From Pseudomonadota bacterium (GTDB taxonomy: Bacteria; Pseudomonadota; Alphaproteobacteria; Rhizobiales; Xanthobacteraceae), in assembly GCA_023433965.1 (NCBI GenBank), contig JAEYTQ010000562.1, positions 1 to 6,883 of the forward strand: DNA of 6,883 bases, given 5' to 3'. A program made the position numbers and the translations under genes. Positions 1 through 6,272 of the stretch are shown here, one piece after another. Positions within the stretch are counted from its first letter, which is position 1; each line of letters begins with the position of its first letter. The notes beneath the pieces are model-generated. The model was not told the origin of the DNA. It did not search any database and was given only the letters and a program-made list of their open reading frames with translations.

Positions 1-1
1 C

Positions 2-478
2 ATCATCGGTGACGTCGCGATCGCGAAGTACCGCGTGCTGGCGATGCTGATCGGCCTCGCCATCTTCATCGCCATCCAGCTCGTGCTCAACCGCAGCAAG
101 CTCGGCCTGCTGATCCGCGCCGGAGTCGAGAACCGCGAGATGGTCGAGGCGCTCGGCTACCGTATCCGCCGCCTGTTCCTCGGCGTGTTCATGACGGGCT
201 CCGCGCTGGCCGGCCTCGGCGGCGTGATGTGGGCGCTCTATCGCGAGCAGGTGCACGCCTCGATGAGCGACGACCTCACCGTCTTGATCTTCATCGTCGT
301 CATCATCGGCGGCCTGGGGTCGATCGGCGGCTGCTTCATCGGCGCCATCCTGGTGGCGATGGTGGCCAATTACGGTGGCTTCCTGGTGCCGAAGCTCGCC
401 CTCGTTTCCAACATCCTGCTGATGGTCGCGATTCTGATGTGGCGGCCACGCGGCCTCTATGCGGTGACCAGCCGATGA
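2..478 (+). CDS. livH: Branched-chain amino acid-type ABC transporter permease, LivH-like (5' partial)
   Basis: This is the C-terminal 158 residues of an inner-membrane permease of the HAAT (branched-chain amino acid/amide/urea) ABC importer family. The frame is open from position 2 and the start lies outside the window. LivH proteins are usually about 290 residues, so roughly half is missing. Seen in the sequence: hydrophobic segments near visible residues 13-29, 57-75, 92-124 and 129-147; a cytoplasmic EAA-type loop (GLLIRAGVENREMVEALGY, about residues 35-53) that in this family contacts the ATPase; the late-membrane signature VIIGGLGSIGG (about 100-110); and the family-typical ending MWRPRGLY. 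Its stop overlaps the start of the next permease in an ATGA, so the two are co-translated and should form the heterodimeric channel. The true substrate cannot be read from the permease: amino acids, amides, urea and aromatic acids are all carried by this family. Confidence 0.93.
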   Translation: MIGDVAIAKYRVLAMLIGLAIFIAIQLVLNRSKLGLLIRAGVENREMVEALGYRIRRLFLGVFMTGSALAGLGGVMWALYREQVHASMSDDLTVLIFIVVIIGGLGSIGGCFIGAILVAMVANYGGFLVPKLALVSNILLMVAILMWRPRGLYAVTSR

Positions 479-1560
479 TGATCCTGTCAGGCGATCCGCC
501 GAAGAGCCGTGTGCTCACGCTCGTTCTCGTCCTCATCATCCTGGCGCTGGCGGCGACGCCGTTCCTGTTTCCGGGCGCGAAGGCGCTGAACGTCGCGGCC
601 AAGATCTGCGTGTTCGCCGCGCTGGTCGCCTCCTACGACCTTCTGCTCGGCTACACCGGCACGGTGTCGTTCGCCCACACCATGTTCTACGGGATCGGCA
701 GCTACGCGATCGCGATCGCTCTGTACGGGATGGGGCCGAACTGGGCCGCGGTCGCGACCGGCATCGTCACCGGCTTGCCGCTGGCCGCCCTGCTCGCGCT
801 GGCGATCGGCCTGTTCTCGCTGCGGGTGGCCGCGATCTTCTTCGCGATGATCACGCTCGCCGTCGCATCCGCCTTCCAGGTGTTGGCCTCGCAATTGTCC
901 TGGCTCACCGGCGGTGAGGACGGACGCAGCTTCCGGCTGCCGGAACTGCTCCGGCCTGGCACGGTCCTGATCCCCAAGGACATGTTCGGCGTCGAGATCA
1001 ACGGCCGCATCCTGACCTATTACCTCGTGTTCGCCGGCTCCGCGCTGATGATCCTGGCTCTGCTACGCGTCGTGAACTCGCCGTTCGGGCGGGTGCTGCA
1101 GGCGATCCGCGAAAATCGTTTCCGTGCCGAGGCGCTCGGCTTCCGCACCGTGTTCCACCTGACCTATGCCAACTGCCTCGCCGCCCTGGTTGCCGCCAGC
1201 GCCGGCATTCTGAACGCGCTGTGGCTGCGCTATGCCGGTCCCGATACCTCGCTCAGCTTCTCGATCATGCTGGATATCCTGCTGATGGTGGTGATCGGCG
1301 GCATGGGCACGATCTACGGCGCGGTCATCGGGGCCACGATCTTCATCCTCGCCCAGAACTATCTGCAATCGCTGATGGGCGTCGCTTCCAACGCGGCGGG
1401 CGAAGCCGGCCTGCCGCTGCTGCCGGGGCTTTTGCATCCGGACCGCTGGCTGCTGTGGCTCGGGCTGCTGTTCATCGCCAGCGTCTATTTCTTTCCGACA
1501 GGCGTGGTCGGACGGCTGCGCCACGGCGGCGGCAAGAAGAGCGCTGCCTCATCGCATTAA
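475..1560 (+). CDS. livM: Branched-chain amino acid-type ABC transporter permease, LivM-like
   Basis: This is the second inner-membrane permease of the same HAAT importer, 361 residues and complete. It has about eight hydrophobic segments (near residues 12-33, 42-80, 92-112, 115-140, 181-200, 230-250, 264-297 and 322-342). LivM hallmarks are visible: GYTGTVSFAHTMFYGIGSY (59-77), which matches the family GYxGxxSxGHxxFxGxGAY pattern, the EAA-type coupling loop SPFGRVLQAIRENRFRAEAL (202-221), and VIGGMGTIYGAVIGA (273-287). The start at 475 forms an ATGA overlap with the upstream stop and has GGTGA at 463-467 as a plausible Shine-Dalgarno; the next codon, 478, is also ATG and is equally possible. 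The same frame stays open upstream to 229, but that part lies inside the LivH-like gene and is not membrane-like. The tail after residue 345 is short and basic. No ATPase (LivG/LivF) follows, so those genes must lie upstream or elsewhere. Confidence 0.94.
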   Translation: MMILSGDPPKSRVLTLVLVLIILALAATPFLFPGAKALNVAAKICVFAALVASYDLLLGYTGTVSFAHTMFYGIGSYAIAIALYGMGPNWAAVATGIVTGLPLAALLALAIGLFSLRVAAIFFAMITLAVASAFQVLASQLSWLTGGEDGRSFRLPELLRPGTVLIPKDMFGVEINGRILTYYLVFAGSALMILALLRVVNSPFGRVLQAIRENRFRAEALGFRTVFHLTYANCLAALVAASAGILNALWLRYAGPDTSLSFSIMLDILLMVVIGGMGTIYGAVIGATIFILAQNYLQSLMGVASNAAGEAGLPLLPGLLHPDRWLLWLGLLFIASVYFFPTGVVGRLRHGGGKKSAASSH

Positions 1561-1574
1561 GCGATGATTCATGA

Positions 1575-1635
1575 TGCAGCGCGCCGTTTGCAGCGCCCGC
1601 CGCACAACCGGCGCGCGATGCAAGCGAAGCTGCAT
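1575..1635 (+). terminator. Overlapping hairpins after livM, possible terminator or attenuator-like element
   Basis: GCGCGCCG at 1579-1586 is a perfect inverted repeat of CGGCGCGC at 1609-1616 (22-base loop). The stem can extend by TGCA 1575-1578 pairing with TGCA 1619-1622 across a two-base bulge. The same 1618-1622 bases (ATGCA) can instead pair with TGCAT at 1631-1635, forming a small GAA-loop hairpin. No T-run follows, so a classical intrinsic terminator is not shown. Position just after the livM stop suggests transcript-end processing or termination. Confidence 0.3.
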
Positions 1636-1723
1636 ACCGACGTCATCACGCAACCGGATTAACACTCAGGTAACTGGTTTTCCTAAGGTTTGCGCCATTT
1701 GTGCGGTGTATTCCTGTCCTTCC

Positions 1724-1734
1724 AGGGAGGGGGA
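1724..1734 (+). promoter_or_regulatory. Strong Shine-Dalgarno fixing the start of the GGDEF-EAL gene
   Basis: The purine run AGGGAGGGGGA ends directly before ATG 1735. Its GGAGG core (1726-1730) is four bases from the start codon. This favours ATG 1735 over the in-frame TTG at 1690, whose extra 15 residues would include translated Shine-Dalgarno sequence (the Gly-Gly-Gly before Met). Confidence 0.75.
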
Positions 1735-4700
1735 ATGCGCCAGGTCTTTTCAACGCTAGCCGCCGGAATGTCTCTCGCCGCGAGGAACGGCTGGGAGACC
1801 TTGGCGCGGCGTGGCCCCGTCCTGTGGCTGACCTTGTGCGGCGTGTTTCTGGTCGCGGGAATCTTCGTCGTCACGGCCATGGCCGTCGGCGAATTCCGTG
1901 AACGGACCCTCGTCAACCGCGAGCGCGAGCTCGAGAACACGGTAAAGCTGATCGCGCGACATTTCGATCAGCAATTCGAGGATTCCGACGTCGTCGCGGC
2001 CGACCTGATCGGACAGATGAACCTGGCGGAGATCACCTCGCCTGCGGCGTTCCGCGAGCGCATGTCCGGGCCTGCGGCCAACCAGATGCTGCGCGGCAAG
2101 ATCAGCTCCGTGTCGTATCTCGGAGACATCGCGATCTACGATGCCGAGGGCGAGCTGATCAGCTGGTCGCGAGCCCAGCCGCTGCCTAGGATCAACGTGT
2201 CCTCGCGCGGCTATTTCCAGACGTTCAAATCCAATCCGGCGTCGGAGCCGATCATCCTGGAATCGGTCCGCAGCTTCATCATCAACAAGTGGACCACGAT
2301 CGTCGCACGTCGCTTGAACGGCGCCGACGGCACCTTCCTCGGCGCGATGGTCCGGCGGATCGATCCGGACAGCTACCGCAACTATTTCGCCTCCGTCGCC
2401 CTCGGCGAGGGTACGGCCATCTCCCTGTTCGACCGCGAAGGCAAGATGCTGGCGCGTCATCCGCATCGCGAAGAGCTGATCGGGCGGAACTTCAGGGACG
2501 CGCCCCTGATGCAGAAGGTGCTGGCCCAAGGCGGTCAGCAGACGCTCCGCGTCAAGAGTCCCGTCGACGGCGAGGACCGACTCGGCTCGGCCGCATCGCT
2601 GAGGCACTTCCCGCTGGTCATCGTCGCCACCAACACCTCAGCGGCCGCGCTCTCGGACTGGCGCCAGCAAACCGGCTTCCTGGTGACGACCGCTGCGTTC
2701 TCCGCCGCAATCATCGCACTGATCCTCTATCTGATCATCCGGCAGATCAACCGGCAGAACCGTGAGGCCCAGCAGCGGATCGAAGCGGAGCGGCTGCGGC
2801 TCGACACCGCCCTCAACAACATGTCGCAAGGGCTGATCCTGTACGACGCGAGCGGCACCATCGTCACCTGCAACCGCCGCTACGCCGACATGTTCGGCCT
2901 GTCCCACGACGTCATCAAGCCGGGCTGCCATATCCGCGAGGCGATGTACCACCGCAAGGAACGCGGCGCATTCGACGGTGACGTCGAGGCGTTCTGCGCC
3001 GACGTCATGCGGATCGTCGCCGAAGGCACGGTCTCGACGAGAACGCATCAGCTCGCCAACGGCCGCGCCTTCCAGGTCATCAACACGCCGCTGGCGCAGG
3101 GCGGCTGGGTCGCAACGATCGAGGAGATCACCGAGCAGCGCAATCTGGCGCAGGAGCGCGACCGCAACTACACCTTCCTGCGCGAGATCATCGACCATAT
3201 CCCGTCACGGATCACCGTGAAGGACGCCCGCACGCGGCGCTACCTGCTGGCCAACCAAGTGGCCGAGCAAGAACTCGGCGCGACCACCGCGACCATCGTC
3301 GGCAAGACCGCATTCGATCTCTATCCGGCAGACACCGCCGGGATCATCACCCGCGACGACGACAAGCTGCTGCAATCGCCGGACGGGCTGTTCCTGGACG
3401 AGCACGTGTGGACCACGCCGAGCATCGGACGGCGCTACATCACGTCCACCCGGATCGGCATCCGCGACGGTTCCGGCGAGCCGCGCTACATCATCAACGT
3501 CGTCGAGGACGTCACCGAGCGGCGGCGCGATCACGAGAAGATCGCGCATATGGCGCATTACGACGCGCTGACCGACCTGCCGAACCGGACCCTGTTCCGC
3601 GAGCAGATCGAATGCGAGCTGGAGAAGGTCGCCGAAGGCGGCCAGTTCGCGCTGCTCTACATCGACGTCGACGAGTTCAAGGGGATCAACGATTCGCTCG
3701 GCCATCACGTCGGCGACGAGCTGCTGAAGGCGATTGCCGGCCGTCTGCGCGACTGTCTCAAGCAGGGCGATTTGATCGCGCGGCTTGGGGGCGACGAGTT
3801 CGCCGTGATCCAGACCGACATCGGGTCCCCCGCCGACGTGCTGTCCTTCGTCAAGCGGATCTACCAGGCGATCCGGCAGCCCTATCATTGCCTCGGCCAC
3901 CAGCTCTCCACCGACGCCAGCATCGGCATCGCGCTGGCGCCGCAGGACGGCACCGATCTCGATCAGCTGGTCAAGAACGCCGACCTCGCGATGTACGGGG
4001 CCAAGGCCGAGGGGCGGCGCACCCACCGCTTCTTCGAGCCGGCGATGGATGCCTGCGCCAAGGCACGCCTCAGCATGGAGCAGGATCTGCGCCAGGCCCT
4101 CGTCGATGGCGGCTTCGAGATCCACTATCAACCGCTGGTCGACCTGCGCTCGGGCGAAGTCTCCGGCTGCGAGGCGCTGCTGCGCTGGCGGCATCCCCAG
4201 CGCGGCATGGTGTCGCCGGCGGAGTTCATTCCGGTCGCCGAGGACACCGGCCTCATCACGGAGCTCGGCGACTGGGTGCTGCGCACCGCCTGCAACGAGG
4301 CCGCGACCTGGCCGGCGCATGTGCGCCTCGCGGTCAACGTCTCGCCGGTGCAGCTCAAATGCGACACGCTGGCGCTGCGGATCGCCGGTGCGCTCGCCGC
4401 CTCCGGGCTGGACCCGCGCCGGCTCGAACTCGAGATCACCGAAGCCGTGCTGATCCGCGACGACGAGGCGGCGCTCTCGATCCTGCATCAGCTCCGTTCG
4501 ATCGGCGTGCGCATCGCGCTCGACGATTTCGGCACCGGCTATTCCTCGCTGAGCTATCTGAAGCGCTTCCCGTTCGACAAGATCAAGATCGACCGCTGCT
4601 TCGTCGCGGACATCGCGGAGGCGAGCGGCTCACCGGTCATCGTGCAGGCGGTGGTGAACATCGCCGCCGCCAGCAACATGACCACGGTCGCCGAGGGCGT

Positions 4701-4845
4701 CGAGACCGAGGCGCAGCGCGAGATGCTGCGCACGCTCGGCTGCACGCAAATGCAGGGCTACCTGTTCAGCGCGCCGAAGCCGGCCACTGAAGTGCGAAAG
4801 CTGTTCGGTGCCGGCGATGCCGCGCCGGTGGCGGCGGTGGCCTGA
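1735..4845 (+). CDS. Membrane dCache-PAS-PAS-GGDEF-EAL cyclic-di-GMP sensor protein
   Basis: This 1036-residue inner-membrane protein should both make and degrade cyclic-di-GMP. Domains in order: short cytoplasmic N-terminus; TM1 about 28-51; periplasmic dCache-type sensor about 52-312 (NVSSRGYFQTF, 154-164, and LFDREGKMLARHP, 231-243, resemble dCache cyclases); TM2 about 314-336; PAS of PAS_7 type about 352-466; second PAS about 478-595; GGDEF about 600-765; EAL about 775-1025. The GGDEF domain has DALTDLPNR (610-618), metal-site D644 and intact GGDEF (685-689). Its inhibitory I-site position reads KQGD (676-679) rather than RxxD. The EAL domain keeps EALLRW (813-818), N868, E900/E903 of ELEITE, DDFGTGYSS (930-938), K951, E987/E990 of AEGVET and Q1007, so it looks phosphodiesterase-competent. 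Which activity dominates, and the ligand, cannot be read from sequence. The stop overlaps the next cyclase start by one base. Confidence 0.93.
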   Translation: MRQVFSTLAAGMSLAARNGWETLARRGPVLWLTLCGVFLVAGIFVVTAMAVGEFRERTLVNRERELENTVKLIARHFDQQFEDSDVVAADLIGQMNLAEITSPAAFRERMSGPAANQMLRGKISSVSYLGDIAIYDAEGELISWSRAQPLPRINVSSRGYFQTFKSNPASEPIILESVRSFIINKWTTIVARRLNGADGTFLGAMVRRIDPDSYRNYFASVALGEGTAISLFDREGKMLARHPHREELIGRNFRDAPLMQKVLAQGGQQTLRVKSPVDGEDRLGSAASLRHFPLVIVATNTSAAALSDWRQQTGFLVTTAAFSAAIIALILYLIIRQINRQNREAQQRIEAERLRLDTALNNMSQGLILYDASGTIVTCNRRYADMFGLSHDVIKPGCHIREAMYHRKERGAFDGDVEAFCADVMRIVAEGTVSTRTHQLANGRAFQVINTPLAQGGWVATIEEITEQRNLAQERDRNYTFLREIIDHIPSRITVKDARTRRYLLANQVAEQELGATTATIVGKTAFDLYPADTAGIITRDDDKLLQSPDGLFLDEHVWTTPSIGRRYITSTRIGIRDGSGEPRYIINVVEDVTERRRDHEKIAHMAHYDALTDLPNRTLFREQIECELEKVAEGGQFALLYIDVDEFKGINDSLGHHVGDELLKAIAGRLRDCLKQGDLIARLGGDEFAVIQTDIGSPADVLSFVKRIYQAIRQPYHCLGHQLSTDASIGIALAPQDGTDLDQLVKNADLAMYGAKAEGRRTHRFFEPAMDACAKARLSMEQDLRQALVDGGFEIHYQPLVDLRSGEVSGCEALLRWRHPQRGMVSPAEFIPVAEDTGLITELGDWVLRTACNEAATWPAHVRLAVNVSPVQLKCDTLALRIAGALAASGLDPRRLELEITEAVLIRDDEAALSILHQLRSIGVRIALDDFGTGYSSLSYLKRFPFDKIKIDRCFVADIAEASGSPVIVQAVVNIAAASNMTTVAEGVETEAQREMLRTLGCTQMQGYLFSAPKPATEVRKLFGAGDAAPVAAVA

Positions 4846-5888
4846 TGGCGAAGCCGCGCAAGACCGCCGATGTGGCGGATTCCTACGCGGTGCGCCTGAT
4901 GCAGCACCTCGTGGTGCCCACTTTCGTGATCGACCCGAAGCGCCGCGTCGTGATCTGGAACAGGGCCTGCGAGCGGCTGACCGGCGTCGCGGCGTCCGAG
5001 GTGATCGGCACCAGCAAGCACTGGCAGGCGTTCTACTCGACCAGACGTCCCTGCCTTGCCGACCTCGTCGCGCTTGACCGTCCCGAGCAGCTGCCGGAAT
5101 ACTATTCGGAATATGCCGCGCGCGGCCATAACGGCCTCGGCTTCTCCGCGGAGAACTGGTGCGTGATGCCCAAGCTCGGCAGCCAGCTCTATCTCGCCAT
5201 CGACGCCGGCCCGATCCACGACGAGGCCGGCCGCCTGATCGCGGTGGTGGAGACGCTGCGCGACCTCACCGACCAGAAGCGCGCCGAAATGGCGCTGAAG
5301 GAGCTCGCCACCAAGGACGGGCTCACCGGCCTGTCGAACCGCCGCGCCTTCGACCAGATGCTGACGGGCGAATGGGCCCGCGCCCAGCGCACGCAGAAGC
5401 CGCTGGCGCTGCTGTTCGCCGACGTCGATCATTTCAAGCTGTTCAACGACCATCACGGCCACCAGAGCGGCGACGAGTGCCTGCGCGCGGTCGCCGGCGT
5501 CATCAGCCGGCACGCCGTGCGCCCGCTCGACCTTGCCAGCCGCTATGGCGGCGAGGAGTTCGCGCTGATCCTGCCGGACATGGATTGCGACACCGCCTGT
5601 ATCGTTGCCGAGGAGATCCGCTGCGCCGTCATGGCCTTGGCGATCGTGCACGGCGCCGCTGATGGAGGCGACCACGTCACGCTCAGCGTCGGCGTCGCCA
5701 GCCACATTCCCACCGGCGCCGATGGCGGCCCCGACCGGCTGCTCGGCGCCGCCGATGAGGCGCTCTATGTCGCCAAGCGGCTCGGCCGCAACCGCGTCAT
5801 CTGCGCCGAACGGGTTCTGGCCGAGTTCGCCGCCCTCGGCCGGGAAGCCGCGGCAATTCCGGCACCATTCCGGCGCAAAACGGCTTGA
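4845..5888 (+). CDS. PAS-GGDEF diguanylate cyclase, soluble
   Basis: This is a 347-residue protein predicted to condense two GTP into cyclic-di-GMP in the cytoplasm; no signal peptide or membrane segment is seen. An N-terminal PAS domain (about 18-145) begins VVPTFVIDPKRRVVIWNRAC and ends AVVETLRDLTDQKRAE, a usual PAS-to-GGDEF linker. It carries a GTSKHWQAFY...RPCLADLV stretch (55-75) that I recall from PAS sensors of other bacterial signalling proteins. The GGDEF domain (about 150-325) has DGLTGLSNRRAFD (158-170), metal-site D193 in FADVDHFK, the active motif GGEEF (235-239), and an intact RPLD I-site (226-229) at the PleD spacing, so allosteric product inhibition is expected. The signal sensed is unknown; a flavin, heme or small molecule are all possible. 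The ATG overlaps the upstream stop as TGATG with only weak GGCGGTGG purines before it, which points to translational coupling with the GGDEF-EAL gene. Confidence 0.93.
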   Translation: MAKPRKTADVADSYAVRLMQHLVVPTFVIDPKRRVVIWNRACERLTGVAASEVIGTSKHWQAFYSTRRPCLADLVALDRPEQLPEYYSEYAARGHNGLGFSAENWCVMPKLGSQLYLAIDAGPIHDEAGRLIAVVETLRDLTDQKRAEMALKELATKDGLTGLSNRRAFDQMLTGEWARAQRTQKPLALLFADVDHFKLFNDHHGHQSGDECLRAVAGVISRHAVRPLDLASRYGGEEFALILPDMDCDTACIVAEEIRCAVMALAIVHGAADGGDHVTLSVGVASHIPTGADGGPDRLLGAADEALYVAKRLGRNRVICAERVLAEFAALGREAAAIPAPFRRKTA

Positions 5889-5909
5889 GTCCGGTCCGGC
5901 GAGAACCGG

Positions 5910-5938
5910 TTGCCCGCCCCCCGCCAATCGGCTAATGA
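5910..5938 (+). promoter_or_regulatory. Candidate promoter of the tRNA-Arg gene (weak)
   Basis: TTGCCC at 5910-5915 resembles a -35 box. It is followed 15 bases later by GCTAAT (5931-5936, four of six matches to TATAAT), or 17 bases later by TAATGA (5933-5938, a poorer match). Either would start transcription a few bases before the mature tRNA 5' end at 5949. The match is weak; readthrough from the cyclase gene 60 bases upstream is an alternative. Confidence 0.25.
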
Positions 5939-5948
5939 ACGTCGACTA

Positions 5949-6025
5949 GCACCCGTAGCTCAGCTGGATAGAGCGTTGCCCTCCGAAGGCAAAGGTCACA
6001 CGTTCGAATCGTGTCGGGTGCGCCA
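5949..6025 (+). tRNA. tRNA-Arg (anticodon CCG), CCA encoded
   Basis: This is a complete 77-base cloverleaf reading codon CGG. The acceptor stem GCACCCG (5949-5955) pairs fully with CGGGTGC (6015-6021). The D-arm is GCTC/GAGC (5958-5961 with 5971-5974) around AGCTGGATA. The anticodon stem TTGCC/GGCAA (5976-5980 with 5988-5992) holds the loop CTCCGAA with anticodon CCG at 5983-5985. The variable loop is AGGTC. The T-arm is ACACG/CGTGT (5998-6002 with 6010-6014) with loop TTCGAAT. Discriminator G6022 is followed by encoded CCA (6023-6025). All stems are perfect Watson-Crick, so it looks functional. CGG is a common arginine codon in GC-rich genomes. Its 3' half is partly repeated about 120 bases downstream, which suggests it has served as an integration site. 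Confidence 0.97.
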
Positions 6026-6037
6026 AAACCCCTGATT

Positions 6038-6074
6038 GCCTTCCACCATACGCTCCGACTCATGGAAGGAAGGC
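6038..6074 (+). terminator. Hairpin downstream of tRNA-Arg, possible terminator
   Basis: GCCTTCC (6038-6044) is a perfect inverted repeat of GGAAGGC (6068-6074). In an alternative register CCTTCCA (6039-6045) pairs with TGGAAGG (6063-6069), leaving a 17-base loop. It begins 13 bases after the tRNA CCA end, where a terminator would be expected. There is no T-run after it, so termination is inferred from position only. Confidence 0.3.
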
Positions 6075-6113
6075 CAGCCGCTGCGCGAAACGCACGGAAA
6101 CGGCGGCGTTCAC

Positions 6114-6184
6114 GGTGCAGACGTTCGAATCGCTTTCGGTTGGTTTGTTGTTTCCCGTTGCGCAGCGATCGTGTCGGGGTCCGC
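6114..6184 (+). repeat. Decayed, interrupted direct repeat of the tRNA-Arg 3' part (possible att remnant)
   Basis: Two pieces match consecutive parts of the tRNA. ACGTTCGAATCG at 6121-6132 is identical to 6000-6011 (T-arm). The match extends leftward through GGT(G)CAG at 6114-6120 with one insertion and one mismatch to the variable loop. ATCGTGTCGGG at 6168-6178 is identical to 6008-6018, and continues imperfectly to about 6184 (the acceptor 3' end). The bases between the pieces, with a repeated ATCG, interrupt what would otherwise be a contiguous tRNA 3' half. The 5' half of the tRNA is not seen upstream of it. Repeats of only the 3' part of a tRNA are typical of attachment sites left by tRNA-targeting integrases; a decayed tRNA pseudogene is the alternative. 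Confidence 0.5.
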
Positions 6185-6243
6185 GGACGGCAATCATGCG
6201 CTCGTTCTGAAGCGCTGCGCCCATCGTTCTAGATTTCTCTTGT

Positions 6244-6260
6244 TTCGGATATCAACCGAA
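6244..6260 (+). promoter_or_regulatory. Small inverted repeat abutting the amidohydrolase Shine-Dalgarno
   Basis: TTCGG (6244-6248) is an inverted repeat of CCGAA (6256-6260) around a seven-base loop, ending one base before the GGGAGG ribosome site. It could be a small leader hairpin or an operator half-site pair. With only five base pairs it may also be chance. Confidence 0.25.
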
Positions 6261-6266
6261 GGGAGG
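6261..6266 (+). promoter_or_regulatory. Shine-Dalgarno of the amidohydrolase gene
   Basis: GGGAGG lies six bases before ATG 6273, a near-ideal site and spacing. It sets the start of the long N-terminal region ahead of the Tat motif and argues against a later start nearer the twin arginines. Confidence 0.75.
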
Positions 6267-6272
6267 TTCTCG

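Larger units (their letters stand above)
1561..1734. other. Intergenic region between the permease pair and the c-di-GMP genes
   Basis: This non-coding stretch separates the transporter from the signalling genes. It holds two overlapping inverted repeats in its first half and a strong Shine-Dalgarno at its end. A promoter for the downstream pair is expected here because the gap is long and the functions differ, but I found no convincing -35/-10 pair or sigma-54 (GG-N10-GC) site. The part from about 1645 to 1700 is less GC-rich than its surroundings, which is where a promoter would most likely sit. Confidence 0.6.
6026..6272. other. Non-coding region between tRNA-Arg and the amidohydrolase
   Basis: There is no credible gene here. 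It contains the post-tRNA hairpin, the interrupted tRNA 3' repeat and, just before the next gene, a small inverted repeat and a Shine-Dalgarno. It should also hold the amidohydrolase promoter; TAGATT near 6231-6236 could be a -10 box but has no good -35 partner. GC content starts to fall across this region. Confidence 0.6.

Noticed and set aside
1676..1693. Possible sigma-54 promoter before the c-di-GMP pair
   Set aside because: The GG and GC elements are 14 bases apart rather than the required 10.
1690..1734. In-frame TTG start that would add 15 residues to the GGDEF-EAL protein
   Set aside because: ATG 1735 sits directly after a very strong purine-rich Shine-Dalgarno; the extension would translate that site and has no good ribosome site of its own.
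1571..1759. 62-codon small frame in the livM to GGDEF-EAL gap
   Set aside because: It has no Shine-Dalgarno, overlaps the start of the real gene, and its sequence crosses the hairpins.
3205..4488. Long open frame on the minus strand inside the GGDEF-EAL gene
   Set aside because: It lies antisense to conserved GGDEF and EAL motifs, and its product is of low complexity, rich in Arg, Gln, Asp and Gly. It is a by-product of GC-rich codon use.
3408..4790. Long +1 frame on the plus strand, Arg/Ala/His-rich
   Set aside because: It is a shadow of the same conserved domains, with a composition unlike any protein family; the true frame carries every catalytic motif.
4758..5927. 389-codon minus-strand open frame over the PAS-GGDEF gene
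   Set aside because: It is antisense to an intact diguanylate cyclase and contains no recognisable domain.
6011..6232. 73-codon frame beginning inside the tRNA gene
   Set aside because: It starts within the tRNA T-arm, has no ribosome site, and runs through the repeat-rich non-coding region.
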